Positions 43,150 to 52,336 of a stretch of DNA of 64,000 nt are shown one piece after another. Origin of the DNA: JAOPZW01 sp963851295. Lineage in GTDB: Bacteria; Actinomycetota; Thermoleophilia; Solirubrobacterales; Solirubrobacteraceae. Numbering within the stretch: the stretch's first letter is position 1; each line of letters starts with the position of its first letter. Both the position numbers and the translations under genes were made by a program. The notes under the pieces were generated by a model. That model ran no database searches. It saw only the letters and a program-made list of their open reading frames with translations, and was not told the DNA's origin. The stretch lies in assembly GCA_963851295.1 (NCBI GenBank), contig CAWKOS010000006.1, positions 1 to 64,000 of the forward strand, in the 5' to 3' direction.

Positions 43150-43749
43150 GTGCTTCCCGCCTCCGCGCCACCACCGCCGCCGATCGTCCGCCACTACATA
43201 CCCTACCCGGCCACGCGCAAGCGCGAGATGGCCGCCTACGCGCGCCGCCACTACGGGATCGACAGCTACCGACTGACCGATCCGAAGGTCATCGTCGAGC
43301 ACATCTCGGTCGCCGGCTCGACGAGCGAGGTCTTCGCCACCTTCGCCCCCGACGTGGCCGACCTCGAGCTCCACGAGCTGCCCAACGTCTGCTCGCACTT
43401 CGTGGTCGGCGCCGACGGCACGGTCGTGCAGATGGTCCCGCTCTCGCTCATGTGCCGCCACACGGTCGGCCTCAACTACACGGCGATCGGGATCGAGCAC
43501 GTCGGCTTCCGCGACGGCGACGTCCTCGGTGACGCCCGCCAGCTGCGCGCCTCGCTGCGGCTGACGCGGTGGCTGCGCTGCCGCTTCGGGATCTCGGTGA
43601 AGAACGTGATCGGCCACAACGAGTCGCTCTCCTCGCCCTACCACCGCGAGCGCGTCGCCGCCCTGCGCCGCCAGACCCATGGCGACTGGGTCCACGCCTC
43701 GATGGTCCGCTACCGGGCCAGGCTGCGCGCGCTGCCCTGCCCGGCGTAG
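43150..43749 (+). CDS. N-acetylmuramoyl-L-alanine amidase (Amidase_2/PGRP fold)
   Basis: 199 residues from GTG 43150. Zn-ligand His in VEHISV, substrate region CSHFVVGADGTVVQMVPL, RHTVGLNYTAIGIEHVG, and a distal IGHNE plus HGDWVH. Cuts the bond between muramic acid and the stem peptide. No signal peptide is visible, so it may act in cell-wall recycling or need another export route. Divergent from lipA. Confidence 0.88.
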   Translation: MLPASAPPPPPIVRHYIPYPATRKREMAAYARRHYGIDSYRLTDPKVIVEHISVAGSTSEVFATFAPDVADLELHELPNVCSHFVVGADGTVVQMVPLSLMCRHTVGLNYTAIGIEHVGFRDGDVLGDARQLRASLRLTRWLRCRFGISVKNVIGHNESLSSPYHRERVAALRRQTHGDWVHASMVRYRARLRALPCPA

Positions 43750-43760
43750 CATCGCGGCGC

Positions 43761-44177
43761 ATGGAGGACGGCATCGCACGCACCGCCCTGGACGCCGACG
43801 CCGGCGAGCGCTTCGTCTCGCTGCGCCGGGCGCTGGGCGTCACGAGCTTCGGCATCAACCAGCTCGTGCTCGAGCCGCGTCAGCGCGGGCGCATCCACCG
43901 CCACGCCCGCCAGGAGGAGGTCTACCTCGTGCTCGAGGGCGAGCTGACCGTCCTCGTCGAGCGCGAGCCGCACGTGCTGGCGCCGGGCGAGCTCATGCGC
44001 GTCGGCCCGGAGGTCCGTCGCCAGCTCGTCAACCTGGGCTCCGAGCGCGTCGTCCTGGTGGCGCTGGGCGGCGACGGCGAGCACGTCGGGCGCGACGGCG
44101 AGGCGTGGACCGACTGGGACAGCCCAAGCAGCGGGAGGCCGCAGGAGGTCCCGCTGCCCGACGACCTGCCGGCCTAG
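43761..44177 (+). CDS. Cupin-domain protein
   Basis: 138 residues from ATG 43761, 11 bp after the amidase. Cupin motif 1 is GRIHRHARQEEVYLVLEG (two His and Glu for a metal) and motif 2 is LAPGELMRVGPEVRRQ, which lacks the usual second His. Small single-cupin proteins bind metals and small molecules; function unknown. Stop overlaps the convergent lipB stop by 4 bp. Confidence 0.88.
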   Translation: MEDGIARTALDADAGERFVSLRRALGVTSFGINQLVLEPRQRGRIHRHARQEEVYLVLEGELTVLVEREPHVLAPGELMRVGPEVRRQLVNLGSERVVLVALGGDGEHVGRDGEAWTDWDSPSSGRPQEVPLPDDLPA

Positions 44178-44878
44178 ACGGGGACGGCGGCGAGGGCGAG
44201 CGCCGCCTCCAGGCGCGCCGCCGAGACCAGGCGCTGGCGGCGCCCGAAGGCCTCGGCGAAGCGGAAGGCCATCCGCTTGCGGAAGCACGGGAGGTGCTCG
44301 CCGCCGCCGAGCTCGCGGGCGACGGAGGTCATCCGCACCTCGGGCAGGCCGCAGGCCACGACCCACTCGAAGGGCCGCAGGTCGTTGTCGACGTTGACCG
44401 CGAAGCCGTGGGTGGTCACCTCGCGCGCGCGGTGCACGCCGATCGAGGCGACCTTGCGCTCCTGCGTCCACACGCCGATGTACTCGCGCCCGTCGGCCGA
44501 GCCGCCGCGTGCGTCCGCGAGGCCCTCGTCGCGCAGGGCGGCGACGATCGCACGCTCCATGGTCTGCACGTAGCCCATGAGGTCGGACACGCGCATGATC
44601 GGATAGCCGACGAGCTGGCCCGGGCCGTGGTAGGTGAGAAGGCCCCCGCGGTCGACGTCGACGATGTCGATGCCCTGCGCGCGGTACCAGTCCTCGCCGC
44701 GGGCGAGCTCGCCGGGCTGCGAGCGCCGGCCGCGCGTGTAGACGGGCGGGTGCTCGAGGAGCAGCAGCGTGTCGGGGATGACGTCGGCCTGGCGCGCGGC
44801 GCGCACGCGCTCCTGCAGCGCCCACGCCTCGCGGTACTCAACGACGCCGAGGTTGACGCTCCACAGCTCACCGGCCAT
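44174..44878 (-). CDS. lipB: Octanoyl-[ACP]:protein octanoyltransferase
   Basis: 234 residues. Family motifs RGGLLTYHGPGQLVGYPI, the catalytic Lys in RKVASIGVHR, and the catalytic Cys in ACGLPEVRMTS. Moves octanoate from ACP to the lipoyl-domain Lys; LipA then adds sulfur. The C-terminal ~30 residues (FRFAEAFGRRQRL) are usual. It stands near lipA but not in the same operon. Together with the E2 genes at 48244 and 53623 it forms a local lipoylation set. Confidence 0.95.
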   Translation of the reverse strand: MAGELWSVNLGVVEYREAWALQERVRAARQADVIPDTLLLLEHPPVYTRGRRSQPGELARGEDWYRAQGIDIVDVDRGGLLTYHGPGQLVGYPIMRVSDLMGYVQTMERAIVAALRDEGLADARGGSADGREYIGVWTQERKVASIGVHRAREVTTHGFAVNVDNDLRPFEWVVACGLPEVRMTSVARELGGGEHLPCFRKRMAFRFAEAFGRRQRLVSAARLEAALALAAVPV

Positions 44879-44904
44879 CTCCCCATGATGGCACCATCGT
44901 CGCC

Positions 44905-45117
44905 ATGCCCAACACGCTGGTCATCACGAAGGTCGGCCCGCAGGCGGATCGGATCCTCGACGCCTTCCAGCAGCGCACCAGGCTCGCCGCCCGCGACGGC
45001 GAGACCGCGCGCATCTTCACCTTCGAGGGCGCGGGGCACGGCGTCGACGTGGGCGCCGAGCTCGACGCGATCGACCCCGACTGGTCCGCGCACGTGGAGG
45101 TCGCCACGCAGGTGTGA
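44905..45117 (+). CDS. 70-residue conserved-looking small protein, unknown
   Basis: A soluble, mixed alpha/beta-looking protein (VITKVGPQADRILDAF, ETARIFTFEGAGHGVDVGAE). No membrane segment, no metal motif. ATG 44905 is divergent from lipB with 26 bp between. No family is recognised. Confidence 0.55.
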   Translation: MPNTLVITKVGPQADRILDAFQQRTRLAARDGETARIFTFEGAGHGVDVGAELDAIDPDWSAHVEVATQV

Positions 45118-45156
45118 TGTACACGCTCGCGCATGAAGGCGGCTGCTGATCGCAGG

Positions 45157-45813
45157 TCAGCCCTTGACGGCGTAGCGCTCGAGGCCCGCGCCGAGCTGCG
45201 CGAGCGCCTCCTCGGCGCGGGCGCGGACCTCGGCCGCCAGCTTCGGGTGCCGCGCGCCGTCGACGATGCGGCGCCGCGCGTGGTGGACGATCGCGCTGTG
45301 CACGCCCATCATCGCGTTGGCCGCGACCCACGGCGTGACGTCGGCGGCGTCGGCGTTCGTTTCCTCGGCGAGCAGGGCGGCCAACGAGGCGGTGTAGCTG
45401 GCGAAGATCTGCTGCTCGCGGGCCAGTAGGGCGGGGCTCGCGCTGATCATGCGGGTGAGCGCAGCGAGCTCCTCGCGGGCCTGGCGGTCGTTCTTGGCCA
45501 GCAGGCCGCGCTCGGCGAGGATGAAGCGGCCGAAGGCGGCAAGCGCCGGCTCGCCGGGCTCGCGCTCGCGGATCGTTCGAAGCAACTCGTCCTCGAAGGA
45601 CTGCAGCCGCCAGTAGACGAGGTCCTCCTTGGTGGGGAAGTAGTTGAAGACCGTCTGCTCGGAGACCTCGGCGGCGCGCGCAATCTCCGCCACCGTGACG
45701 CGCTCGAAGCCGCGCTCGCCGAACAGCCGCCGTGCGGTCTCGGCGATGAGCCGGCGCGTCTGCTCCTTCTTGCGCTCGCGCAGTCCCAACTGCGCCGACT
45801 CGGCGGTGCTCAT
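45157..45813 (-). CDS. TetR-family repressor
   Basis: 218 residues. The N-terminal HTH (RRLFGERGFERVTVAEIARA, SEQTVFNYFPTKEDL) is classical; the C-terminal ligand domain is helical and unassigned. It is divergent from an MFS drug transporter with 64 bp between, the usual layout in which the TetR protein represses the exporter and itself. Confidence 0.94.
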   Translation of the reverse strand: MSTAESAQLGLRERKKEQTRRLIAETARRLFGERGFERVTVAEIARAAEVSEQTVFNYFPTKEDLVYWRLQSFEDELLRTIREREPGEPALAAFGRFILAERGLLAKNDRQAREELAALTRMISASPALLAREQQIFASYTASLAALLAEETNADAADVTPWVAANAMMGVHSAIVHHARRRIVDGARHPKLAAEVRARAEEALAQLGAGLERYAVKG

Positions 45814-45859
45814 GGCGAAAGTCTAGCAGCACAAAACATAGTTGCGCCCAAATCTTAGG

Positions 45860-45870
45860 GTTGCTACAAC
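45860..45870. promoter_or_regulatory. Possible TetR operator
   Basis: GTTG-CTA-CAAC is a perfect dyad 7 bp before the MFS start. A second GTTGC lies at 45841. The 64-bp gap is AT-richer than the genes. Short, so low certainty. Confidence 0.35.
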
Positions 45871-45877
45871 ATGGACC

Positions 45878-47302
45878 ATGAGCACACTCACCGTTGATTC
45901 CAGGACCACGGTCGCGGTGCCCTTCGCCGCGATCGTCCTCGCCATGCTGCCCGCGGTCCTCGACCAGACGATCCTGGCCACCGCGCTGCCCGTCGTGGCC
46001 GCCGACCTGGGCCGCCTCGCCGACATCTCCTGGGTCGTCACGGCCTACGTCGTCGCGGCCGCGGCGTCCACGCCGCTGTGGGGCAAGCTCGGCGACCGCT
46101 ATGGCCGCAAGGCGCTGCTCGAGCTCGCGCTGCTCGTCTTCGTCGCCACCTCGGCGCTGTGCGGCGCGGCCCAGGACATCACCCAGCTCATCGCCCTGCG
46201 CGCCGCCCAGGGCGCGGCCGCCGGCGGGCTGATGACGCTGGCGATGGCGTCCGTCGGCGACCTCGTGGCTCCACGCGAGCGCGGGCGCTACCAGGGCTAC
46301 ATCGCCGCGACGTTCGCCGTCGCCACCATCGTCGGCCCGCTCATCGGCGGCATCCTCGTCGACCACGCCAGCTGGCGCTGGGTCTTCCTCGTCAACCTGC
46401 CGATCGGCGCCGCCGCGCTCATCGGCCTGCACCTGCGCTTGCCCGCGCCGGACGTCGCTGGCGCCGATCGACCGCTCGACGTGTCGGGTGCTGTGCTCCT
46501 GGCGGGCGCCACCAGCGCCCTGATGCTCACGTGCATCTGGGGCGGCTCGCGCTACGCCTGGGACTCCGGTCAGATCCTGACCCTCGCCATCGCCGCGCTC
46601 GTGCTCTCGGGAGCCCTGCTCGCGCGCGAGCGGCACGCCGCCGACCCGATCGTCCCCTTCCACCTGCTGCGCACCGGATCGGTGGCGATCGCGAGCGCCG
46701 CCCTGTTCCTCGCCACCGCCGCGCTGTTCTCGGTCACCGTCTTCGTCCCGCTCTTCCTGGAGACCACGACCGGGGCCGACCCGACCGAAGCCGGGCTGTT
46801 GCTCGTGCCGGCCATGCTCGGCATCGCCGTTTCGACGACGCTCTCCGGCCGCGCCATCGTCCGCACCGGGCGCTACAAGCGCTTCCCGATCGCGGGCCTG
46901 GCCCTGATGACGATGGGCCTCGTTCTGCTGGCGGGCTTCACCGGCGATCCGTCGCAGCTCGCCACCGGGATCGCGCTGGCGGTCTTCGGCCTCGGCTTCG
47001 GCATGGTGACCCAGGTCCTGATCGTCGCCGTCCAGAACAGCGTCGAGCGGCGCGAGCTCGGCGTCGCCACGGCCACCACCGGGTTCTTCCGTGCGCTCGG
47101 CGGCGCCGTCGGGGCCGCGGTCCTCGGCGCCGTGTTCGCCGCGCGGTCCGGCGCGGACGGCACGGCGCACGCGCTGCGCGCCGACGTCATCGACGGCGTC
47201 CAGGCCGTCTTCCTCGTCGCCGCTCCGCTCGCCGCGCTGGCGCTGATCGTCGTCCTGCGCCTGCCCGAGCTGCCGCTTCAGTCCAGCAACCCCAAGTCCT
47301 GA
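45878..47302 (+). CDS. MFS drug exporter (DHA2, 14-TM type)
   Basis: 474 residues from ATG 45878. DHA2 motif C-like LDQTILATALPVVAADLG in TM1, motif A GKLGDRYGRKALLELAL, and fourteen predicted helices. Likely proton-driven multidrug efflux, under the divergent TetR. A cupin gene follows after 11 bp with a strong GAAGGAGG site, and a membrane protein is coupled to that. Confidence 0.93.
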   Translation: MSTLTVDSRTTVAVPFAAIVLAMLPAVLDQTILATALPVVAADLGRLADISWVVTAYVVAAAASTPLWGKLGDRYGRKALLELALLVFVATSALCGAAQDITQLIALRAAQGAAAGGLMTLAMASVGDLVAPRERGRYQGYIAATFAVATIVGPLIGGILVDHASWRWVFLVNLPIGAAALIGLHLRLPAPDVAGADRPLDVSGAVLLAGATSALMLTCIWGGSRYAWDSGQILTLAIAALVLSGALLARERHAADPIVPFHLLRTGSVAIASAALFLATAALFSVTVFVPLFLETTTGADPTEAGLLLVPAMLGIAVSTTLSGRAIVRTGRYKRFPIAGLALMTMGLVLLAGFTGDPSQLATGIALAVFGLGFGMVTQVLIVAVQNSVERRELGVATATTGFFRALGGAVGAAVLGAVFAARSGADGTAHALRADVIDGVQAVFLVAAPLAALALIVVLRLPELPLQSSNPKS

Positions 47303-47313
47303 AGGAGGACGAG

Positions 47314-47724
47314 ATGGCATCCGGCTTCAGAACCGCCGTCCTGCTGCGCAGCGAGCAGTCGGGCGGAGCGATCTCCGCGGTCGAGAACACCCTGCCCGCC
47401 GGCTGGGAGGGGCCGCCACTGCACCACCACGACTTCGACGAGGCGTTCTACGTGCTCGAGGGCGCGCTGACCTTCCAGGTCGGCGCGGAGCGCCTGACCG
47501 TCGGACCGGGCGGCCTGGCCTTCGCGCCCCGCGGCGTGGTGCACACGCTCGCCAACCACAGCGATGCGCCGGCGCGCTACCTGCTGCTCTGCACGCCGGC
47601 CGGCTTCGAGCGCCACTTCGCCCGGCTCGGCGCGAAGTGGACGGGCGAGGATCCGCCCGCCTGGGCGATGCAGCCGATCCCGCCGACGACGACGGTCGGG
47701 CCGCCGATGGAGCCGCCGTCGTGA
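47314..47724 (+). CDS. Cupin-domain protein in efflux operon
   Basis: 136 residues from ATG 47314 with GAAGGAGG upstream. Motif 1 PPLHHHDFDEAFYVLEG has three His and a Glu, and motif 2 LAFAPRGVVHTLANH keeps the second-strand His, so a metal-binding cupin is likely. It may be a dioxygenase-like or ligand-binding protein acting on the exported compound (inference). Its stop overlaps the next start (GTGA). Confidence 0.9.
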   Translation: MASGFRTAVLLRSEQSGGAISAVENTLPAGWEGPPLHHHDFDEAFYVLEGALTFQVGAERLTVGPGGLAFAPRGVVHTLANHSDAPARYLLLCTPAGFERHFARLGAKWTGEDPPAWAMQPIPPTTTVGPPMEPPS

Positions 47725-48269
47725 GCGCGTGGCGGCTGAGCTCCGGCGCGCGCAAGGCGATCCTGACGCTGCACGTGAGCGTCTCGGTGGCGCTGATCGG
47801 CGTCACGGGCAGCGTGCTCATCGTCTCGCTGCGGGCCGCCGGCGCCGACAGCTCGGCCGACGCCCACGCCCTCTACGTTTCGGCGCAGACCCTCGCGTTC
47901 GCGCTCGCGATCCCCTTCAGCCTCACGTCGCTGGCCACGGGCCTCGGGCTCGGGCTGGGGACGCGCTGGGGCGTCCTGCGGTACTGGTGGGTCACGGGCA
48001 AGCTGGCGCTCCAGCTCGCGATCATCCTGACCGGCGCGCTCGTCGTTCGCCCGACGGTGCAGGCGCTCATCGACCGCACGGATGCCGGGGCCGCGCTCGG
48101 CGCGGCCCGCTGGGAGCTGACGTTGGCCGGGGTCGCGAACCTGGCCTTCGCGATCGCCGCCGTCGCCCTGGCGGTCTTCAAGCCGGGCGGGCGCCTGCAC
48201 CGGACCACGTCCGCCCGTGAAGGCCGCCGCCCGCGGCGCCGGCCTAGAGGCTCTCGAGCCGGCGCTTGA
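47721..48269 (+). CDS. DUF2269-like integral membrane protein
   Basis: 182 residues from GTG 47721. Four helices: LTLHVSVSVALIGVTGSVLI, a second near residue 52-75 (AFALAIPFSLTSLATGLGLG), a third and a fourth. Basic tail. The size and four-helix pattern resemble the DUF2269 group. It is coupled to the cupin (4-bp overlap). Its 3' end overlaps the convergent E2 gene by 26 bp. Confidence 0.65.
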   Translation: MSAWRLSSGARKAILTLHVSVSVALIGVTGSVLIVSLRAAGADSSADAHALYVSAQTLAFALAIPFSLTSLATGLGLGLGTRWGVLRYWWVTGKLALQLAIILTGALVVRPTVQALIDRTDAGAALGAARWELTLAGVANLAFAIAAVALAVFKPGGRLHRTTSAREGRRPRRRPRGSRAGA

Positions 48270-49584
48270 GCGCCGCCAGGAACTGCGCGGCCAGCGCCCC
48301 GTCGAGCGCCCGGTGGTCCCACGACATGCCGACGACCATGATCGGGCGGATGGCGATCGAGTCCTCGCCGTCCTCGTCGGTCACGACCACCGGGCGCTTG
48401 ACGACCGCCTCGAGGTCGAGGATCGCCACCTGCGGCTGGTTGATGACCGGCGTGGCCATGATCGAGCCGAATTGGCCGGGGTTGGTGATCGTGAAGGTGC
48501 CGCCCTGGACGTCGTCGGGGCTCAGCGACCGCGAGCGCGCCGCGCGGGCGATCTCCTTGATGCGCTTGGCCAGGCCCTCGGCCGAGAGGTCCTGCGCCGA
48601 GCGGATCACGGGGACGATGAGCCCGTCCTCGCCCAGCGACACCGCGATGCCGAGGTTGACGTCGTCGTGGACGGTGTGGGCGTCGCCCTCCAGCCACGCG
48701 TTGAGCGCGGGGAACTCGCGCAGCGCGTCGATCGTGGCGCGGGCCATGAAGGGCAGCGCGGTGAGGCCGGCCTGCTTGCGCACCTTCTCCACGCGCGACA
48801 TGTCGACCTCGATCCAGGTCGTGCACGTCGCCGCGGTGTCGAGCGAGCGCTTCATGTGCTCGCCGACGAGCTTGCGCATGCGCGAGAGCGGGGCGGCGGC
48901 CGGCGGCTGGTAGGCGCCCGCGAGCGCGGGGGCCGCGGCCGGCGCGGGCGCGGCGGCGGGCGCCGCGGCGGGCTCGGCCTTCGGCGCCGGCGGGTCGGGC
49001 CGGTAGGGCGACTCGATGTGCAGAGGCGGCTCGGTCGCCGCGGCCGCGCCGCCGTCGCCCGACTCGATGAACGCGAGCACGTCCTGCTTGCGCACGCGCC
49101 CGTCGCGCCCGGTGCCCTGCACCCGGTCGAGGTCGACGCCGTGCTCGGCGGCGATCCGCTGCACGACCGGCGAGTAGCGCCGGCCGGCGCGCGCGGCGGT
49201 GCCCGGCTGCGGCGCGGACGAGGCGGAGGCCTCGGCGGGCGTCCGGGTGGGTGGGTCCGATTCGGCCGCCTCGCTCGTGGGCGGCGCGCCGTTCTGCTCG
49301 GAGGCGTGCGCCTGCCCGGGCTTGGCGTCGGTCGCCAGGCGCGCCAGGACGGTCCCGACGTCGACGGTCGTCCCGACCTCGACGATGATCTCGGCCACGC
49401 GCCCCGCCGCGGGCGAGGGCACGTCGGTGTCGATCTTGTCGGTCGAGATCTCGCAGATCGTCTCCTCGTACTCGACCCAGTCGCCGACCTGCTTGCTCCA
49501 CGCGACGATGGTCCCCTCGGAGACCGACACCCCCATCTGGGGCATGACGACGTCGACCAGCGTCTCAGTACTCGAGGAGCTCAC
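48244..49584 (-). CDS. 2-oxoacid dehydrogenase E2 (dihydrolipoyl acyltransferase), set A
   Basis: 446 residues from GTG 49584. One lipoyl domain with target Lys about 50 in EISTDKIDTDV, a peripheral subunit-binding domain at about 135-175 (VQRIAAEHGVDLDRVQGTGR) and a catalytic domain ending SWDHRALDGALAAQFL, which keeps the His and Asp of HRxxDG. Takes acyl groups from E1 to CoA. STDKID-type lipoyl motifs are usual in branched-chain or acetoin complexes. It overlaps the E1-beta gene by 20 bp. Confidence 0.95.
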   Translation of the reverse strand: MSSSSTETLVDVVMPQMGVSVSEGTIVAWSKQVGDWVEYEETICEISTDKIDTDVPSPAAGRVAEIIVEVGTTVDVGTVLARLATDAKPGQAHASEQNGAPPTSEAAESDPPTRTPAEASASSAPQPGTAARAGRRYSPVVQRIAAEHGVDLDRVQGTGRDGRVRKQDVLAFIESGDGGAAAATEPPLHIESPYRPDPPAPKAEPAAAPAAAPAPAAAPALAGAYQPPAAAPLSRMRKLVGEHMKRSLDTAATCTTWIEVDMSRVEKVRKQAGLTALPFMARATIDALREFPALNAWLEGDAHTVHDDVNLGIAVSLGEDGLIVPVIRSAQDLSAEGLAKRIKEIARAARSRSLSPDDVQGGTFTITNPGQFGSIMATPVINQPQVAILDLEAVVKRPVVVTDEDGEDSIAIRPIMVVGMSWDHRALDGALAAQFLAALKRRLESL

Positions 49585-50530
49585 GGGCGGCCTCCTTCAC
49601 GCGGTCGACGCTGGGCAGGAGCGCCTGCTCGAGCGGCGGCGAGAACGGGATCGGCACGTCGGGCGTGGCGATACGGCGCACGGGGCCGTCGAGGTCCTCG
49701 AAGCCCTTCTCGGCGATGACGGCGGCCACCTCGGCGCCGGCCGCGCACGTCTGGTTGGCCTCGTCGACGATCAGCACCTTCGAGGTCTTGCGCACGCTCG
49801 CCAGGATCGCCTCCTCGTCGAGCGGCACGAGCGAGCGCAGGTCGAGGACCTCGACCGAGGCGCCGTCGAGGTCCTCTGTCGCCTCCAGCGCGGTGTGGAC
49901 CATGGCGCCGTAGGCGATGACCGTCAGGTCGGTGCCCTCGCGCGCGACGTGCGCGGTGAACGGCGTCTCGTAGGCGCCGTCGGGGACGTCGCCCTTGACG
50001 CGCCGGTAGAGGTGCTTGTGCTCGAGGTAGACGACCGGGTTGTGGTCGCGGATGGCCGAGATCAGAAGGCCCTTGGCGTCCTCGGCGGTCGAGGGCGCCA
50101 CGACCTTCATCCCCGGCGAGTGCATGAACCACGCCTCGGGGTTCTGGGAGTGGAACGGGCCGCCCGAGAAGCCGCCGCCGCTGGGCAGGCGCACGGTGAT
50201 GTTCACCGGCAGCCCCTGGCGGTAGTACATCTTCCCGGCGACGTTGACGAGCTGGTCGAAGCCGCACGAGATGAAGTCGGCGAACTGCATCTCGGCGATC
50301 GGGCGCAGGCCGACCACGGCGGCGCCTACGGCCGTGCCGATGATGCCCGACTCGGCCAGCGGCGTGTCCATCACGCGGCTGGGGCCGAACTCGTCGATGA
50401 AGCCGTCGGTGACCTTGAAGGCGCCGCCGAAGACGCCGATGTCCTCGCCCATCACGAGCACGCGCTCGTCGGCGCGCATCTCCTCGCGCATCGCGTCGGA
50501 GATCGCCTGCAGGTAGGTCATGGTCGCCAT
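49565..50530 (-). CDS. 2-oxoacid dehydrogenase E1 beta, set A
   Basis: 321 residues. The beta subunit of the thiamine-diphosphate decarboxylase: MGEDIGVFGGAFKVTDG near the start, PLAESGIIGTAVGAAVVGLR, PSGGGFSGGPFHSQNPEAWF and IVDEANQTCAAGAE. ATG 50530 shares a base with the E1-alpha stop (TGATG). Forms the alpha2beta2 E1 with the next gene upstream. The GGPFHSQ(N/S)PEA block is typical of branched-chain/acetoin types. Confidence 0.95.
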   Translation of the reverse strand: MATMTYLQAISDAMREEMRADERVLVMGEDIGVFGGAFKVTDGFIDEFGPSRVMDTPLAESGIIGTAVGAAVVGLRPIAEMQFADFISCGFDQLVNVAGKMYYRQGLPVNITVRLPSGGGFSGGPFHSQNPEAWFMHSPGMKVVAPSTAEDAKGLLISAIRDHNPVVYLEHKHLYRRVKGDVPDGAYETPFTAHVAREGTDLTVIAYGAMVHTALEATEDLDGASVEVLDLRSLVPLDEEAILASVRKTSKVLIVDEANQTCAAGAEVAAVIAEKGFEDLDGPVRRIATPDVPIPFSPPLEQALLPSVDRVKEAARELLEY

Positions 50531-51588
50531 CAGGACGCGCCTCCCGCGAAGCCGCTCCAGGGCGCGTTGCCGTCGCCGAGGAGGATCTCGTCCTCGCCTT
50601 CGTGGAAGAGGCGGTCGGTGGCGGTGTCGGGGTCGGGCATCGGCATCGCCAGGGCCTCCTGGGTGCCGTCCTCGATGGCCTGGCGGACCTCCTCGCGCAG
50701 CGGCGCGGTGTCGACGCCGGCCTCGCGCAGCCGCGCCTCCTGGCGGTCGATCGGGTCCTTCTGGCGCCACTCCTCGACCTGCTCCTTGGGCACGTACTTC
50801 ATGTCGTCGTGCGCGGCGTGGCCGTGCATGCGCATGGTCACGGCCTCGAGCAGCGTCGGGCCCTCGCCGGCGAGCGCGCGCTCGCGGGCGCGGCGCGTGG
50901 CCTCGAACATCGCCTCGACGTCGTTGCCGTCGACCGTCTCGCCCGGGAAGCCGTAGGCGGCGGCGCGCTCGACGGGATCCACGGCGAACTGGCTGGCGGT
51001 GGGCGTCGAGTAGGCGTACTGGTTGTTCTCGAGGATGAAGATCACGGGGAGCTTCTGCACGCCCGCCCAGTTCATGGCCTCGTGGAAGTCGCCTCGCGAC
51101 GTGGAGCCGTCGCCGAACCACGTGATCGCGCAGCGCTGCTCGCCGCGCAGCTTGAAGGCCATCGCCATGCCGGTGGCCACGAGCATCATGTCGGGGAGCA
51201 TCGAGACCATCCCGACGCAGCCGAGGCGGTGGTCGCCGAAGTGCACGTTGCCGTCGCGCCCGCCGGTGACGCCGCCGTCGCGGCCCATGTACTGGGCGAG
51301 GATGCGCGCCGGGGTGACGCCGCGGACGAGGTGGCCGCCGAGGTCGCGATGCAGGATGCACAGGCGGTCCTGCGCGCTCATGGCGAACGTCGAGCCGACC
51401 GACACCGCCTCCTGGCCGAAGCCGTCGTAGAAGGAGCCGGGCACCTTGCCCTGCCGATAGAGGTTCATCGCGCGCTCCTCGATACCCCGCATGAGGAGCA
51501 TGTAGCGCAGGAGCGCGACGCGGTCGTCGAGCGTCAGGTGCTCGGATACGGCTGCCGGCGCGTCGGCGCGCGCGGTCTTCGTTGCCAT
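50530..51588 (-). CDS. 2-oxoacid dehydrogenase E1 alpha, set A
   Basis: 352 residues from ATG 51588 (MATKTAR); an in-frame ATG at 51639 is the alternative. The TPP motif is GDGSTSRGDFHEAMN with the closing ENNQ. Other family marks are FGQEAVSVGS, HRDLGGHLVRG and RMHGHAAHDD (phospho-loop region). First gene of the set A operon (E1-alpha, E1-beta, E2). Substrate could be a branched-chain oxoacid, acetoin or pyruvate; sequence alone does not decide. Confidence 0.94.
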   Translation of the reverse strand: MATKTARADAPAAVSEHLTLDDRVALLRYMLLMRGIEERAMNLYRQGKVPGSFYDGFGQEAVSVGSTFAMSAQDRLCILHRDLGGHLVRGVTPARILAQYMGRDGGVTGGRDGNVHFGDHRLGCVGMVSMLPDMMLVATGMAMAFKLRGEQRCAITWFGDGSTSRGDFHEAMNWAGVQKLPVIFILENNQYAYSTPTASQFAVDPVERAAAYGFPGETVDGNDVEAMFEATRRARERALAGEGPTLLEAVTMRMHGHAAHDDMKYVPKEQVEEWRQKDPIDRQEARLREAGVDTAPLREEVRQAIEDGTQEALAMPMPDPDTATDRLFHEGEDEILLGDGNAPWSGFAGGAS

Positions 51589-51736
51589 CGGGCTTGCGGT
51601 TCCCTTCGTGGTCGGGGGCCTCGTGCGGGATCGCCGCACCCCGGCCCGTGCGTCGCTCCGTGGCCGGGATCGCCGGACCGTACGGGGCGCCTCTCACTCC
51701 AGGCTGCGGAGGGTAGCTGACCCCTACCCTTGAGGG

Positions 51737-52333
51737 ATGGACGAGGCGCTCTGGCGCAGCCGCCTGCGCTGGCGCTGGCGCGGCGCGATGCTGTGGCCGG
51801 CCTTCGCCGTCGCGGTGGTGGTCGACGCGGCGCTCCTGGAGCTGCTGCCGGTGTCCGGCGACGACGGCCCGGGGCTCTTTGCCGCCGTCCTGCTGGCCGG
51901 CTTCCTCAACCTCGTCGTCGTGGCCGTCGGCGCCCCGCTCGCCGGGCGCCTGCTGCGCCGCCGGCGCCCGGCGACGCCGAACGTCGTCGCCGCCGACCAG
52001 GCGGGGACGGTCCTCGTCGCGCTCTTCGGGGCGCTGATCGCGGCGCTCGGCCTCGCGCACCACTCGAGCGTGAGCGCCGCGCGCGACGACCTCCGCGCCC
52101 AGGCCGCCACGGCGCGGCGCTTCGTCATCAACCAGGCCCCGCGCGAGTTCCAGGCCAACGCCGACCACCTCAACACGGTCAAGCAGGGCCCGGCGCTCTA
52201 CCGCACGTGCGTCGCCGGCCCGGACCCCAAGCGCGCCTTCTGCGTCTTCGTCAACACCGACCAGTCGCCCCCGGGCGTCACCCGCGACCCCGACATGCGG
52301 CCCAACGAGGTCGTCATGCGGACGGGCCGCTAG
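51737..52333 (+). CDS. Membrane protein, unknown
   Basis: 198 residues. Three helices in the first 115 residues (AMLWPAFAVAVVVDAALLEL; LFAAVLLAGFLNLVVVAVGA; AGTVLVALFGALIAALGLA), then a soluble tail with two Cys (YRTCVAGPDPKRAFCVFVNT) that could make a disulfide outside the membrane. Divergent from the E1-alpha gene. The next gene starts 3 bp after its stop. Confidence 0.7.
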   Translation: MDEALWRSRLRWRWRGAMLWPAFAVAVVVDAALLELLPVSGDDGPGLFAAVLLAGFLNLVVVAVGAPLAGRLLRRRRPATPNVVAADQAGTVLVALFGALIAALGLAHHSSVSAARDDLRAQAATARRFVINQAPREFQANADHLNTVKQGPALYRTCVAGPDPKRAFCVFVNTDQSPPGVTRDPDMRPNEVVMRTGR

Positions 52334-52336
52334 CGC